DNA from: Myxococcota bacterium
Lineage (GTDB): Bacteria > Myxococcota > B64-G9
Assembly: GCA_022710975.1 (NCBI GenBank)
Contig: JAKLGA010000002.1
Coordinates: forward strand, 62,001 to 126,000
Direction of reading: 5' to 3'
Length of the DNA: 64,000 bases
The notes under the pieces were generated by a model. It saw only the letters and a list, made by a program, of their open reading frames with translations. It did not search any database and was not told the origin of the DNA. Positions 17,186 to 23,951 of this stretch are shown piece after piece (the stretch's first letter is position 1; each line of letters opens with the position of its first letter). The translations under genes were made by a program, and so were the position numbers.

Positions 17186-18622
17186 TCACTGCGCCGGTTT
17201 CGCCTTCGCCCGAAGACCCTCGAGGATCCTGGCGTCGACCCAGTAGATGTCGTGATCGCCGTTCTGGCTGCTCTGGGCCAGCCGCTGCAGATCGCCGAGC
17301 CTCCACCCGCGGCGCGTGCCGCCGAACCGTTCGGCCGTCTTCTGCGCGGCGAAGAAGAGGACCTTCCCGTCCGGCGACACGGAGGCCGACGTGGCGCGGG
17401 AGCCGGGCAAGTTGATCTCGGGGCCGAACGGGACCCCCTCGCTCCAGCGGTCGTCCCCGTCGCGGAAGAAGACGAAGTAGTTCGGCAAGCCCGGGTTGCC
17501 CTCGACCGGGCGCCCGTCCACGGGGGCGATCAGGTAGCTCTCGTCGGGCGCGATGAACGCGTTGAAGGGGGTGCCCTGGCCGTTCACCGCGTCCGGCAGC
17601 CTCTCCGGCGCCGAGAGCTTCCCCTGGATGGGCCGGGAGCGGAAGACGGCCGGCTGGCCGGTCGCGGAATCCATGCGGGTGAAGTAGAGCGTGCCGCCCC
17701 GTGTGAGAGAGGGGTAGAACTGCTGGCCGCCAGCGTTGAGGACGGGGCCCGGATCGTAGGGCTCCCCCCAGGCGCCGTCGGGCTGCCGATCGACGGCCCA
17801 GATGTGCTGGTAGGCCCAGCCCGCCTTCGCCTCCTCGCCCTGGCCAGGCCGGTTGGTCAGGAAGAACATGCGCTGCCCGTCCGCGCTGAGGCAGGGCTCG
17901 AAGTGGAGGTAGCGCGGGTCCGCGGCGAACGGGGCCACCTCGGGCTCGGTCCAGCCCTCCGCGCGCCAGCGCGTCCACAGGATGGTCACCAGCTGCCCCA
18001 CGGCCACCCCGAAGTAGAGCTCCCGGCCGTCGGGCGAGAGGGCCACGTCCCGCTCCGCGTTCCCCGCGCTCACGATGCCCGGGGCGAAGAGCTCGGGCGT
18101 CCTGCCCGGCAGGGGCTGGCCCAGGTAGGGGCCCGACAGGCGCGGGAAGCCCTTGCGGGCGTCGAAGGAGAAGTGCATCTGCACGATGACCCAGGCGCCG
18201 GCGCGCTTCTCGAGCACACCGGTCCAGCGCGTGTCCTTCCAGCCGATGGGCCGGCCGTCCCACTCGGCCAGGTCGTCGAGCACGCAGGACCACCAGGCCA
18301 CCTCTCCCGCACGCGCGAGCTCGATGCGCAGCTCGCGCAGCTCGAACCGGGTGGCCTTGAAGCGCGGGTCCAGCCAGAACTCGAAGCCCTTCACGAACTC
18401 GGTCCAGCCGGCCGTGCTCGGGCCCTCGGGGTTCACGATGAACAGGCGCTCGTCGTGGGCCAGGGCGCGCTCGAGGCGCGGCCGGTCCTTGGTCAGGGCC
18501 CAGCCGATGCTGTCGCGGATGACCTGCTCGATGGCCACGCGCTCGTCGGCCGCCGCCGGACAGGGCCGCGCCCAGCCCACGGCCCACGCGCAGACCAGGG
18601 CCACGCCCAGGAGCCGGGCCAT
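17186..18622 (-). CDS. Exported SnoaL-like plus TolB/PD40-type propeller protein
   Basis: A 478-residue product starting at the ATG behind GGGAGG (an in-frame start 21 bases earlier lacks a good site). A signal peptide (about 1-25) precedes an NTF2/SnoaL-like domain (about 27-160; typical end VLEKRAGAWVIVQMHFSF), then PD40/WD40-like TolB strands with SPDGRELYF, SADGQRMFFLTN, SPDGKVLFFA and similar signatures. Fusing a SnoaL-type pocket to a TolB-like propeller is unusual but both parts are clear. Cellular role unknown; an exported ligand-sensing or binding protein is plausible. Confidence 0.85.
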   Translation of the reverse strand: MARLLGVALVCAWAVGWARPCPAAADERVAIEQVIRDSIGWALTKDRPRLERALAHDERLFIVNPEGPSTAGWTEFVKGFEFWLDPRFKATRFELRELRIELARAGEVAWWSCVLDDLAEWDGRPIGWKDTRWTGVLEKRAGAWVIVQMHFSFDARKGFPRLSGPYLGQPLPGRTPELFAPGIVSAGNAERDVALSPDGRELYFGVAVGQLVTILWTRWRAEGWTEPEVAPFAADPRYLHFEPCLSADGQRMFFLTNRPGQGEEAKAGWAYQHIWAVDRQPDGAWGEPYDPGPVLNAGGQQFYPSLTRGGTLYFTRMDSATGQPAVFRSRPIQGKLSAPERLPDAVNGQGTPFNAFIAPDESYLIAPVDGRPVEGNPGLPNYFVFFRDGDDRWSEGVPFGPEINLPGSRATSASVSPDGKVLFFAAQKTAERFGGTRRGWRLGDLQRLAQSSQNGDHDIYWVDARILEGLRAKAKPAQ

Positions 18623-18736
18623 GAATCCTCCCTTCGCCTCCACTCCAACCCAGCCGAAGCTACCGCGCTCCCGAGCTACAGATCAACGCCCCCCTCCGAG
18701 ACCGACAGGGCCTCGGATGTGCTATCCTCCGCCTGC

Positions 18737-20488
18737 ATGGGACATCTCGCCTGGACCCACCTGGCTGCCTTCGCGCGGCTCGTCGCCGCCCTGGGGTTCG
18801 CCGCCCTGCTCGGCTGCGGGGGCAGCGGGGACGCCCGCGACGCCGGTCCGGACGGGGTCGCCGACGCTGACGACGGGGAAGCGGACGCGGGCGCCGACGA
18901 GGGCGAGGCGGACGGGGGCGCCGACGACGCCGACGAGGGCGAGGCGGACGCGGGCGCCGACGACGGCGACGCCGACGGCGCCGATGCCGAGGACGCCGAC
19001 GCCGGGCCCGAGCCCGAGTGCTACGGCCCGCTCGAGGACCCTCCCCTGCCCGGACGCGTGGTCTTCCGCTCGAGGACCACGTCGTTCAACCGGCGCTGGC
19101 TCGCCGCGCTCCAGGACGGCCGAATCTGGGTCAAGCCCAACGCCGAGGCGGGGCAGCCCCCGGGCGACTGGGCCCTGCTGGGCACCGGCCTCCCGGCCGG
19201 GGGCGGTCTCACCCACTTCGAGCCCCCGACCGAGATCGTCGAGCTGTCCGGGGACGGCACCTGGCTGCACGCCCTGTCCTCCGCCGGGGTGTTCTACCGG
19301 GGCACGGACTTCACCCAGGACATCCAGGCGAGCTTCACCTGGTCGGACGCCTGGGGGCACCCGGGCGCCACGGGCCCGGGCCTGACCCTCGAGTTCCCCG
19401 CCACCCACGGCTGGTCGGTGTCCGATTCCCAGGTCGCCGGGGTGCACCACTACGAGGACCGGCTCGGGACCTCGCACGGCGTCGGCATGGGGGTGGCTCA
19501 CCTGTACCGCGTGGGCGCGGACGGCCGGAGCCTCCACATGAACGACTGGTGGTTGCCGGCCGACTGGAGCCGGCAGATCTGCCTGCCCGAGCGCGGCACC
19601 TTCTTCGGCGAGAACCTGAGCGCCAGCGCCTCGACGCTGTTCATCATCGGCGCCCTGGGCGAGATGTACACGCGGCTGTACGACTTCGACACGAGCGGCG
19701 AGAACGACACGCTGGAGTACTCCTTCCTGATCACCGCGCCCTCCGGGGACACCCGCGCGCTCCCCGCCGAGGACTGGCGCCGGCAGCCCGACGTCACCGA
19801 CGGGCTGATCACCCGTCGCATCACCATCTTCCAGGACGGCCAGGGCAACGCCGCCCGGGTGCTGCGCGTCGAGGGCGTGCGCGAGGGGCGGACGGGCTTC
19901 TACCACAAGCGCATCTTCGACGCCGCCTGGAGCTTCGAGGATACCGGCCAGCGGGTGTGCGGCCCGTTCCTCAACGCGCCCGGCCGGATCCCGCCGGAGC
20001 CCGTGGCGCCCGACGACCACGCCTACGCGGGCACGCTGGGGGTCGACCGCGCGGCGGGCGAGGACGTGACGATCGGCATCGAGATCCCCGACTTCAACCC
20101 GTTCTGCTCCCCGGCGAGGGCGCGGCTGCTGCTCGACGGCGCCCTGGTGACGGCCAGCGGGGCGCCGCTCGAGCTCCCCCTGCACCACGTGCACGCGCTG
20201 GTGCTGGAGACCCGGCCGACGGACTACTGGCTCCAGGGGCTCCCGGCCGAGATCCGCGGTGCGCTCGTGCTGCCGGCCTCCTTCGCGGAGGTCGACGACC
20301 CGGCGGCGCGCGCCACCCTGGAGAACCTCTTCGAGGATCGCCGGGGGGTGAACCTCCAGGGCCAGGCCAGCCAGCGCGAGCTCAGCCTGGACGAGATGAC
20401 CTGGCTCGACCCGCTGGTCGGGGTCGTGCCCGGCGACGAGAAGGCTGACCCGGGCAACGCCCTCCAGCTCCGGGCCTCGAGCCCATAG
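18737..20488 (+). CDS. Lipoprotein with acidic repeat linker, unknown function
   Basis: A 583-residue product. The signal peptide ends AALLGC (lipobox). Residues about 27-93 are a low-complexity linker of Asp, Ala, Gly and Glu in degenerate repeats of the type DEGEADAGAD, likely holding the folded domain away from the membrane. The remaining roughly 490 residues are rich in beta-strand and Trp and look like a propeller or beta-sandwich; no family was recognised. Only two Cys follow the linker region closely (PECYGP) with a few more later. A TGCTATCCT extended -10-like sequence lies immediately upstream of the ATG, so the transcript may have almost no leader. Confidence 0.82.
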   Translation: MGHLAWTHLAAFARLVAALGFAALLGCGGSGDARDAGPDGVADADDGEADAGADEGEADGGADDADEGEADAGADDGDADGADAEDADAGPEPECYGPLEDPPLPGRVVFRSRTTSFNRRWLAALQDGRIWVKPNAEAGQPPGDWALLGTGLPAGGGLTHFEPPTEIVELSGDGTWLHALSSAGVFYRGTDFTQDIQASFTWSDAWGHPGATGPGLTLEFPATHGWSVSDSQVAGVHHYEDRLGTSHGVGMGVAHLYRVGADGRSLHMNDWWLPADWSRQICLPERGTFFGENLSASASTLFIIGALGEMYTRLYDFDTSGENDTLEYSFLITAPSGDTRALPAEDWRRQPDVTDGLITRRITIFQDGQGNAARVLRVEGVREGRTGFYHKRIFDAAWSFEDTGQRVCGPFLNAPGRIPPEPVAPDDHAYAGTLGVDRAAGEDVTIGIEIPDFNPFCSPARARLLLDGALVTASGAPLELPLHHVHALVLETRPTDYWLQGLPAEIRGALVLPASFAEVDDPAARATLENLFEDRRGVNLQGQASQRELSLDEMTWLDPLVGVVPGDEKADPGNALQLRASSP

Positions 20489-20627
20489 GGCCCGCCCCCG
20501 CCTTGCCCCGATCTCCTCTAGGAATGCCCGGAGAGATTCACCCACGCGGGATCGGACAACGTCTCTCTTCCGGGGCGTTGAACCGCATGGCAGGACCCTG
20601 ATGGCACCTGAGGCCTGGGGGCGGGCC
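20489..20627. other. Convergent intergenic region with hairpins (possible terminator)
   Basis: Between two converging lipoprotein genes. A 7-bp stem (TGAGGCC at 20609-20615 with GGCCTCA at 20624-20630) surrounds an eight-base loop and overlaps the stop codon of the minus-strand gene. A longer imperfect hairpin pairs CCCGGAGAGA (20527) with TCTCTCTTCCGGG (20562). No U-rich tract follows, so intrinsic termination is uncertain. Confidence 0.4.
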
Positions 20628-21176
20628 TCAGCGGTCGACGCCCAGGGCGGCGCGGACCAGGGCGCGCGCCTCGGGCGCGGGCATCCCCTCCTCGACCAGC
20701 CAGGCGTACAGCCCCGGGGCCAGGTAGCTCGCGCCCGCGCGCCGCTGCGCCGCCGCCTGGTACTCCTCCAGGCTGACCAGCCCGAGCTTCGAGTAGCCGC
20801 ACCCCCCGTACAGCACGCGCGGCCGGTCCGCCGGCGCCACGCTGGCGACGGAGGCGAACAGCTTCTCGAAGCCGGGGCAGGCCGCCTCGCCGAAGCCCGG
20901 CTCCTGGCTGAGGGCGTAGGCGGCCAGGGTCGCCTCCTGGGAGGGCTCGGCGTCCGCCTGCAGGGCCTCGGCGATGGGCTTCGGCAGCCTGGCCGCGCAG
21001 GCCTCGCCGAGCCCTCGCAGGGCGAGCGCCTGGCGCATGTCCGCGTCGACCGCGGGCAGCGCCGCCTTGAGCTCGCCGAGGGCCTTCGGGTCACACGGGC
21101 CACCCCCGGTCCGGGTGCAGGACACGAGGCCGAGGAGCGCCAGCACGGACAGGAGCGATAGCGCGAGGTTTCTCAT
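20628..21176 (-). CDS. Small Cys-containing lipoprotein of unknown function
   Basis: A 182-residue product with a clear signal peptide and lipobox (LLGLVSC). An in-frame upstream extension exists, but the ATG at 21176 gives a textbook lipoprotein N-terminus and lies just downstream of a TTGACC-N17-TATTTC promoter-like site. The mature protein is mainly helical with about five Cys residues, suggesting two or more disulphides. No family recognised. The leader is very short (about ten bases). Confidence 0.83.
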   Translation of the reverse strand: MRNLALSLLSVLALLGLVSCTRTGGGPCDPKALGELKAALPAVDADMRQALALRGLGEACAARLPKPIAEALQADAEPSQEATLAAYALSQEPGFGEAACPGFEKLFASVASVAPADRPRVLYGGCGYSKLGLVSLEEYQAAAQRRAGASYLAPGLYAWLVEEGMPAPEARALVRAALGVDR

Positions 21177-21182
21177 GCCTCG

Positions 21183-21211
21183 GAAATACCCCAGGGCTGC
21201 CCCGGGGTCAA
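21183..21211 (-). promoter_or_regulatory. Putative promoter of the 182-residue lipoprotein gene
   Basis: TTGACC (21211-21206) and TATTTC (21188-21183) on the minus strand, 17 bases apart, ending six bases before the ATG. Confidence 0.5.
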
Positions 21212-21248
21212 TCCAAAGGGGCCCAGCCCCGGTCCCCTCCCCGCCGGC

Positions 21249-21278
21249 TTGACCGGAGCGCGGCGGCCGGACCAAGAT
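21249..21278 (+). promoter_or_regulatory. Putative promoter of the DJ-1/PfpI gene
   Basis: TTGACC (21249-21254) and CAAGAT (21273-21278) with an 18-base spacer, 27 bases before the ATG. The same CAAGAT -10 box occurs at 17131. Confidence 0.45.
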
Positions 21279-21305
21279 GGCGGCTCCAGATCACGGGAGG
21301 AAGCC

Positions 21306-21914
21306 ATGGAGCTCGAGGGCAAGCGGGTGGCGGTGCTGATCGAGGAGCTGTTCAACGAGCACGAGGTGCTCTACCCCTACTACCGCCTCAAGGAGGCCGG
21401 GGCCGAGGTGCGCCTGGTGGGCACCGGGCGGGCCGAGGTCTACCGCGGCAAGAGCGGCCTGCCGCTCGCCGAGGAGGCCAGCGCGCGCGAGCTCGGCGCC
21501 GAGCCGCTGGACGCCGTGGTGGTGCCGGGCGGCTTCGCCCCGGACCACCTGCGGCGCGATCCGGCCACGGTGGCGCTGGTGCGGCGGGTGCACCAGGCCG
21601 GCGGGCTGGTGGCCACGATCTGCCACGGCGGCTGGCTGCTGTGCTCGGCCGACATCGCGGCCGGGCGGCTGCTGACCTCGTTCGAGTCGATCCGCGACGA
21701 CCTGGTGCACGCCGGCGCCGGCTGGCTGGACGAGGACGTGGTGGTGGACGGGAACCTGATCACCAGCCGCAGGCCCGAGGATCTGCCGGCCTTCATGCGC
21801 GCGGTGATCGGCTGGCTGAGGAGCGGGGCAGCGAGGGCGTCCAGGCCCAGGCGGCGCCGGGCCCGCGCGCCTCAGCGGAAGTCCTCGCGGGTGAAGAGGC
21901 TGAGCAAGGGGTAG
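21306..21914 (+). CDS. DJ-1/PfpI family protein
   Basis: A 202-residue protein starting at the ATG behind GGGAGGAAG. It has the Class I glutamine amidotransferase-like fold of PfpI: VAVLIEELF at the N-terminus with the conserved Glu, the GGxAPD box (VVVPGGFAPD, 73-80), and the nucleophile elbow ATICHGGW with Cys106 followed by His107. Family members act as deglycases, glyoxalases, chaperones or peptidases; the exact activity cannot be read. The last 25 or so residues are an Arg/Lys-rich tail not seen in typical members, and the final 43 bases overlap the end of convergent pyrE, so the true C-terminus deserves checking. Confidence 0.92.
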   Translation: MELEGKRVAVLIEELFNEHEVLYPYYRLKEAGAEVRLVGTGRAEVYRGKSGLPLAEEASARELGAEPLDAVVVPGGFAPDHLRRDPATVALVRRVHQAGGLVATICHGGWLLCSADIAAGRLLTSFESIRDDLVHAGAGWLDEDVVVDGNLITSRRPEDLPAFMRAVIGWLRSGAARASRPRRRRARAPQRKSSRVKRLSKG

Positions 21915-22441
21915 CCGGCCGCCTCGATCGCCTGCCGGCCGCCCTCCAGGCGGTCCACCAGCACCACCGCGCCCAGCACCCGGAGCCCCGCCTCCCGGGC
22001 GTGTCCGATGGCCTTCAGCGTGGAGGCGCCGGTGGTGACCACGTCCTCGACCATCACCACCGGGTGGTCGGGCCCCAGGTTCTTCATGCCCTCGATCCAG
22101 GCGGCCGTGCCGTGGCCCTTGGGCTCCTTGCGGATGATGAAGGCGTCGAGTGGCGCGCCCGCCTGGGCGCTCACCACCGCGATGGCTGCCACCATGGGAT
22201 CGGCCCCCAGCGTCGGCCCGCCCACGGCGCGCGCCTGGGGGAAGCGCTCGCGGATGGCGGCGAAGAGCAGCGCGCCCAGCAGCGCCGCGCCCTCGGCCGA
22301 CAGCGTGGTCTGCTTGCAGTCGATGTAGAAGTCGCTCTCCTTGCCGGAGCTCAGGATCACCTTGCCGGCGCGGTAGGAGCGCGTGCGCAGGAGCTCGAGC
22401 AGCCGCGAGCGATCGGCGCTGTCGGCGACGGGCTTGTCCAC
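21872..22441 (-). CDS. pyrE: Orotate phosphoribosyltransferase
   Basis: A 189-residue enzyme starting at GTG. It converts orotate and PRPP to orotidine monophosphate in pyrimidine synthesis, in the cytoplasm. The PRPP-binding signature VVMVEDVVTTGAST lies near residues 127-140; the SGKESDFYID and GGPTLGADPM blocks and the RKEPKGHG catalytic-loop segment are typical of PyrE. It is nine bases downstream of the third bactofilin gene, which implies a shared transcript of morphogenesis and pyrimidine genes. Its 3' end overlaps the convergent DJ-1-like gene by 43 bases. Confidence 0.96.
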   Translation of the reverse strand: MDKPVADSADRSRLLELLRTRSYRAGKVILSSGKESDFYIDCKQTTLSAEGAALLGALLFAAIRERFPQARAVGGPTLGADPMVAAIAVVSAQAGAPLDAFIIRKEPKGHGTAAWIEGMKNLGPDHPVVMVEDVVTTGASTLKAIGHAREAGLRVLGAVVLVDRLEGGRQAIEAAGYPLLSLFTREDFR

Positions 22442-22450
22442 GGCGGGCTC

Positions 22451-23023
22451 TCAGCGCTTCTTCTTGATGACGACCTTCTTCTTCGAGGCTCCAGCCAGGG
22501 CCTCCGCCAGCGGGGCCTCGGGCTTCGAGGCCGCCTTCTCGGCGGGCTTGGCGGGGGCCGGGACGGGCTTGGCGGGTGCAGGCGCCGGCCTGGCCGGCGC
22601 AGGGGCCGGCTTGGCGGGCGCGGGCCGGGCCATGGGCTTCGGCGCGACGGCCGGCTTGAAGACCGCCTTGGGCCGCTCGGCGCCCGCCTGGCGAGGCAGG
22701 GCGAGATCACCCATGTCCACCCGGCCCTTGAAGGAGGCGCCCTCGGTGATGATCACCCGCGGGGCCTGGATGTCGCCCACCATGCGGCCGGTCTCGGCGA
22801 TCTCCACCGAGTCCGTGGCCGTCAGGTTGCCGACCATGATGCCGCTGATCACGGCGTTGGCCACCGACACCTCGGCCTTCACCACGCCGCTCTGCTCCAC
22901 GATCAGGGTCTTGGTGAGGTGGATCGAGCCCTCGATCCGGCCCTGGACGGTGAGATCCTCGTCACCCTCCAGGTTGCCCTTGATCAGGATCGACTCACCC
23001 ACCACCGTGTTGGTATCCGCCAT
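22451..23023 (-). CDS. Bactofilin with long Pro/Ala/Lys-rich tail
   Basis: A 190-residue bactofilin. The beta-helical core (about residues 5-105) shows the regular hydrophobic and Gly pattern of the family (IKGNLEGDEDLTVQGRIEGSI, then GDIQAPRVIITEGASFKGRVDM). It is followed by about 75 residues of PAPAKP-type repeats ending in a very basic KKKVVIKKKR. This tail is the largest difference from the two upstream paralogues and could bind a partner, membrane or DNA. Bactofilins polymerise without nucleotide into filaments for cell shape or chromosome and polar organisation. It is the third of three tandem bactofilin genes. Confidence 0.94.
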   Translation of the reverse strand: MADTNTVVGESILIKGNLEGDEDLTVQGRIEGSIHLTKTLIVEQSGVVKAEVSVANAVISGIMVGNLTATDSVEIAETGRMVGDIQAPRVIITEGASFKGRVDMGDLALPRQAGAERPKAVFKPAVAPKPMARPAPAKPAPAPARPAPAPAKPVPAPAKPAEKAASKPEAPLAEALAGASKKKVVIKKKR

Positions 23024-23052
23024 GGGCTGGTCCTCTCCGCGTCAGGGCCGCC

Positions 23053-23364
23053 TCAGCGGTCCATGTCCACGTTGCCCTTGAACACGGCCCCGTCGGCGAT
23101 CAAGATGCGGGGCGACTTGATGTCGCCGACCATGCGGCCGTCCGTCTTGATCTCGACGCGCTCCGAGGCGCGGATGTTGCCCGTCACCGCCCCGGAGATG
23201 ACCACGTTCTGGGTCTCGATGTCGGCCTCGACGACGCCCGAGTTCTCGACGAAGAGGCTCTCCTTCAGGGCGATCTTGCCCTTGACCGTGCCCTGGATGA
23301 CCAGATCCTCGTCCCCGCTGATCTCGCCGTCGATCACGATGGACCTGCCGATGACGTTGGCCAT
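23053..23364 (-). CDS. Bactofilin, minimal core form
   Basis: A 103-residue protein consisting almost only of the bactofilin beta-helix (GRSIVIDGEISGDEDLVIQG at the start; GDIKSPRILIADGAVFKGNVDM at the end). I choose the ATG at 23364, eight bases after GGAGG; an in-frame GTG 15 bases upstream is less likely. It lies 40 bases after the first bactofilin gene and 29 before the third. Three adjacent bactofilins of different tail length resemble the BacN-BacO-BacP arrangement known from Myxococcus, where they assemble together. Confidence 0.94.
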   Translation of the reverse strand: MANVIGRSIVIDGEISGDEDLVIQGTVKGKIALKESLFVENSGVVEADIETQNVVISGAVTGNIRASERVEIKTDGRMVGDIKSPRILIADGAVFKGNVDMDR

Positions 23365-23404
23365 ATGCGTATCCTCCACGCGGAAGTTCGCTGCCTGGGC
23401 CCGG

Positions 23405-23749
23405 TTACAGGATCCCGTCGGGCAACTTCACGTCCATGTCGATGTTGCCCTTGAAGCCGGCGCCGTCCTCGATCACCACCACCGGGGCCTTGATGTCGCC
23501 CTGCACCTTGGCGTTGGCCAGCACGGCCACCCGCTCCGAGGCGTTGATGTTGCCGCTCATCTCGCCCTTGATGGTCAACCGCTCGGCCTCGATGTCCGCG
23601 CGCACCACCCCCGTCTCCTCGATGGTCAGGTGGTTGTGCAGCGAGATCTGGCCCTCGACCGTCCCCTCGATGATCAGGTCTCCCCCGCCGCTCAGGTTAC
23701 CGCGGATGCTGATTCCTTTTCCGATGACACCAGGTGGTTCGGCGCTCAT
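23405..23749 (-). CDS. Bactofilin, first of three tandem genes
   Basis: A 114-residue bactofilin starting at ATG 23749. Its core pattern (GKGISIRGNLSGGGDLIIEG ... GDIKAPVVVIEDGAGFKGNIDM) is closely similar to the two downstream copies, and its tail is only a few residues (DVKLPDGIL). It is the first gene of the bactofilin-bactofilin-bactofilin-pyrE unit; a good promoter-like site (TTGACA-N18-TATCTT) lies at 23815-23844. Confidence 0.94.
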   Translation of the reverse strand: MSAEPPGVIGKGISIRGNLSGGGDLIIEGTVEGQISLHNHLTIEETGVVRADIEAERLTIKGEMSGNINASERVAVLANAKVQGDIKAPVVVIEDGAGFKGNIDMDVKLPDGIL

Positions 23750-23814
23750 GGGCTCGCCTCCTTACAGAGTCGTTGGGTTCCAACCCCGGCCGCGCCATGT
23801 TGCAGCGCGGAGGC

Positions 23815-23844
23815 AAGATACCAAGGGGGCCGAAGCCTTGTCAA
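23815..23844 (-). promoter_or_regulatory. Putative promoter of the bactofilin-pyrE operon
   Basis: On the minus strand TTGACA (23844-23839, perfect consensus) is followed after 18 bases by TATCTT (23820-23815). It lies about 65 bases upstream of the first bactofilin ATG. Confidence 0.65.
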
Positions 23845-23873
23845 TCGAAGATGCGCGGTCTCCCCCGGGACCC

Positions 23874-23902
23874 TTGAAGGCGTGGATCCGACCTGCTACA
23901 AA
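23874..23902 (+). promoter_or_regulatory. Putative promoter of the 775-residue exported protein gene
   Basis: TTGAAG (23874-23879) and TACAAA (23897-23902) separated by 17 bases, back-to-back with the bactofilin promoter and about 50 bases before the ATG. Confidence 0.55.
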
Positions 23903-23951
23903 TTGCGCACACCCGCGTTCCGCCACCTTTCGTGGTGGGAGGAGGCCGCCC

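Noticed and set aside
20489-20627. A small gene in the convergent gap
   Set aside because: No frame with a start, ribosome-binding site and sensible composition; only hairpins were seen.
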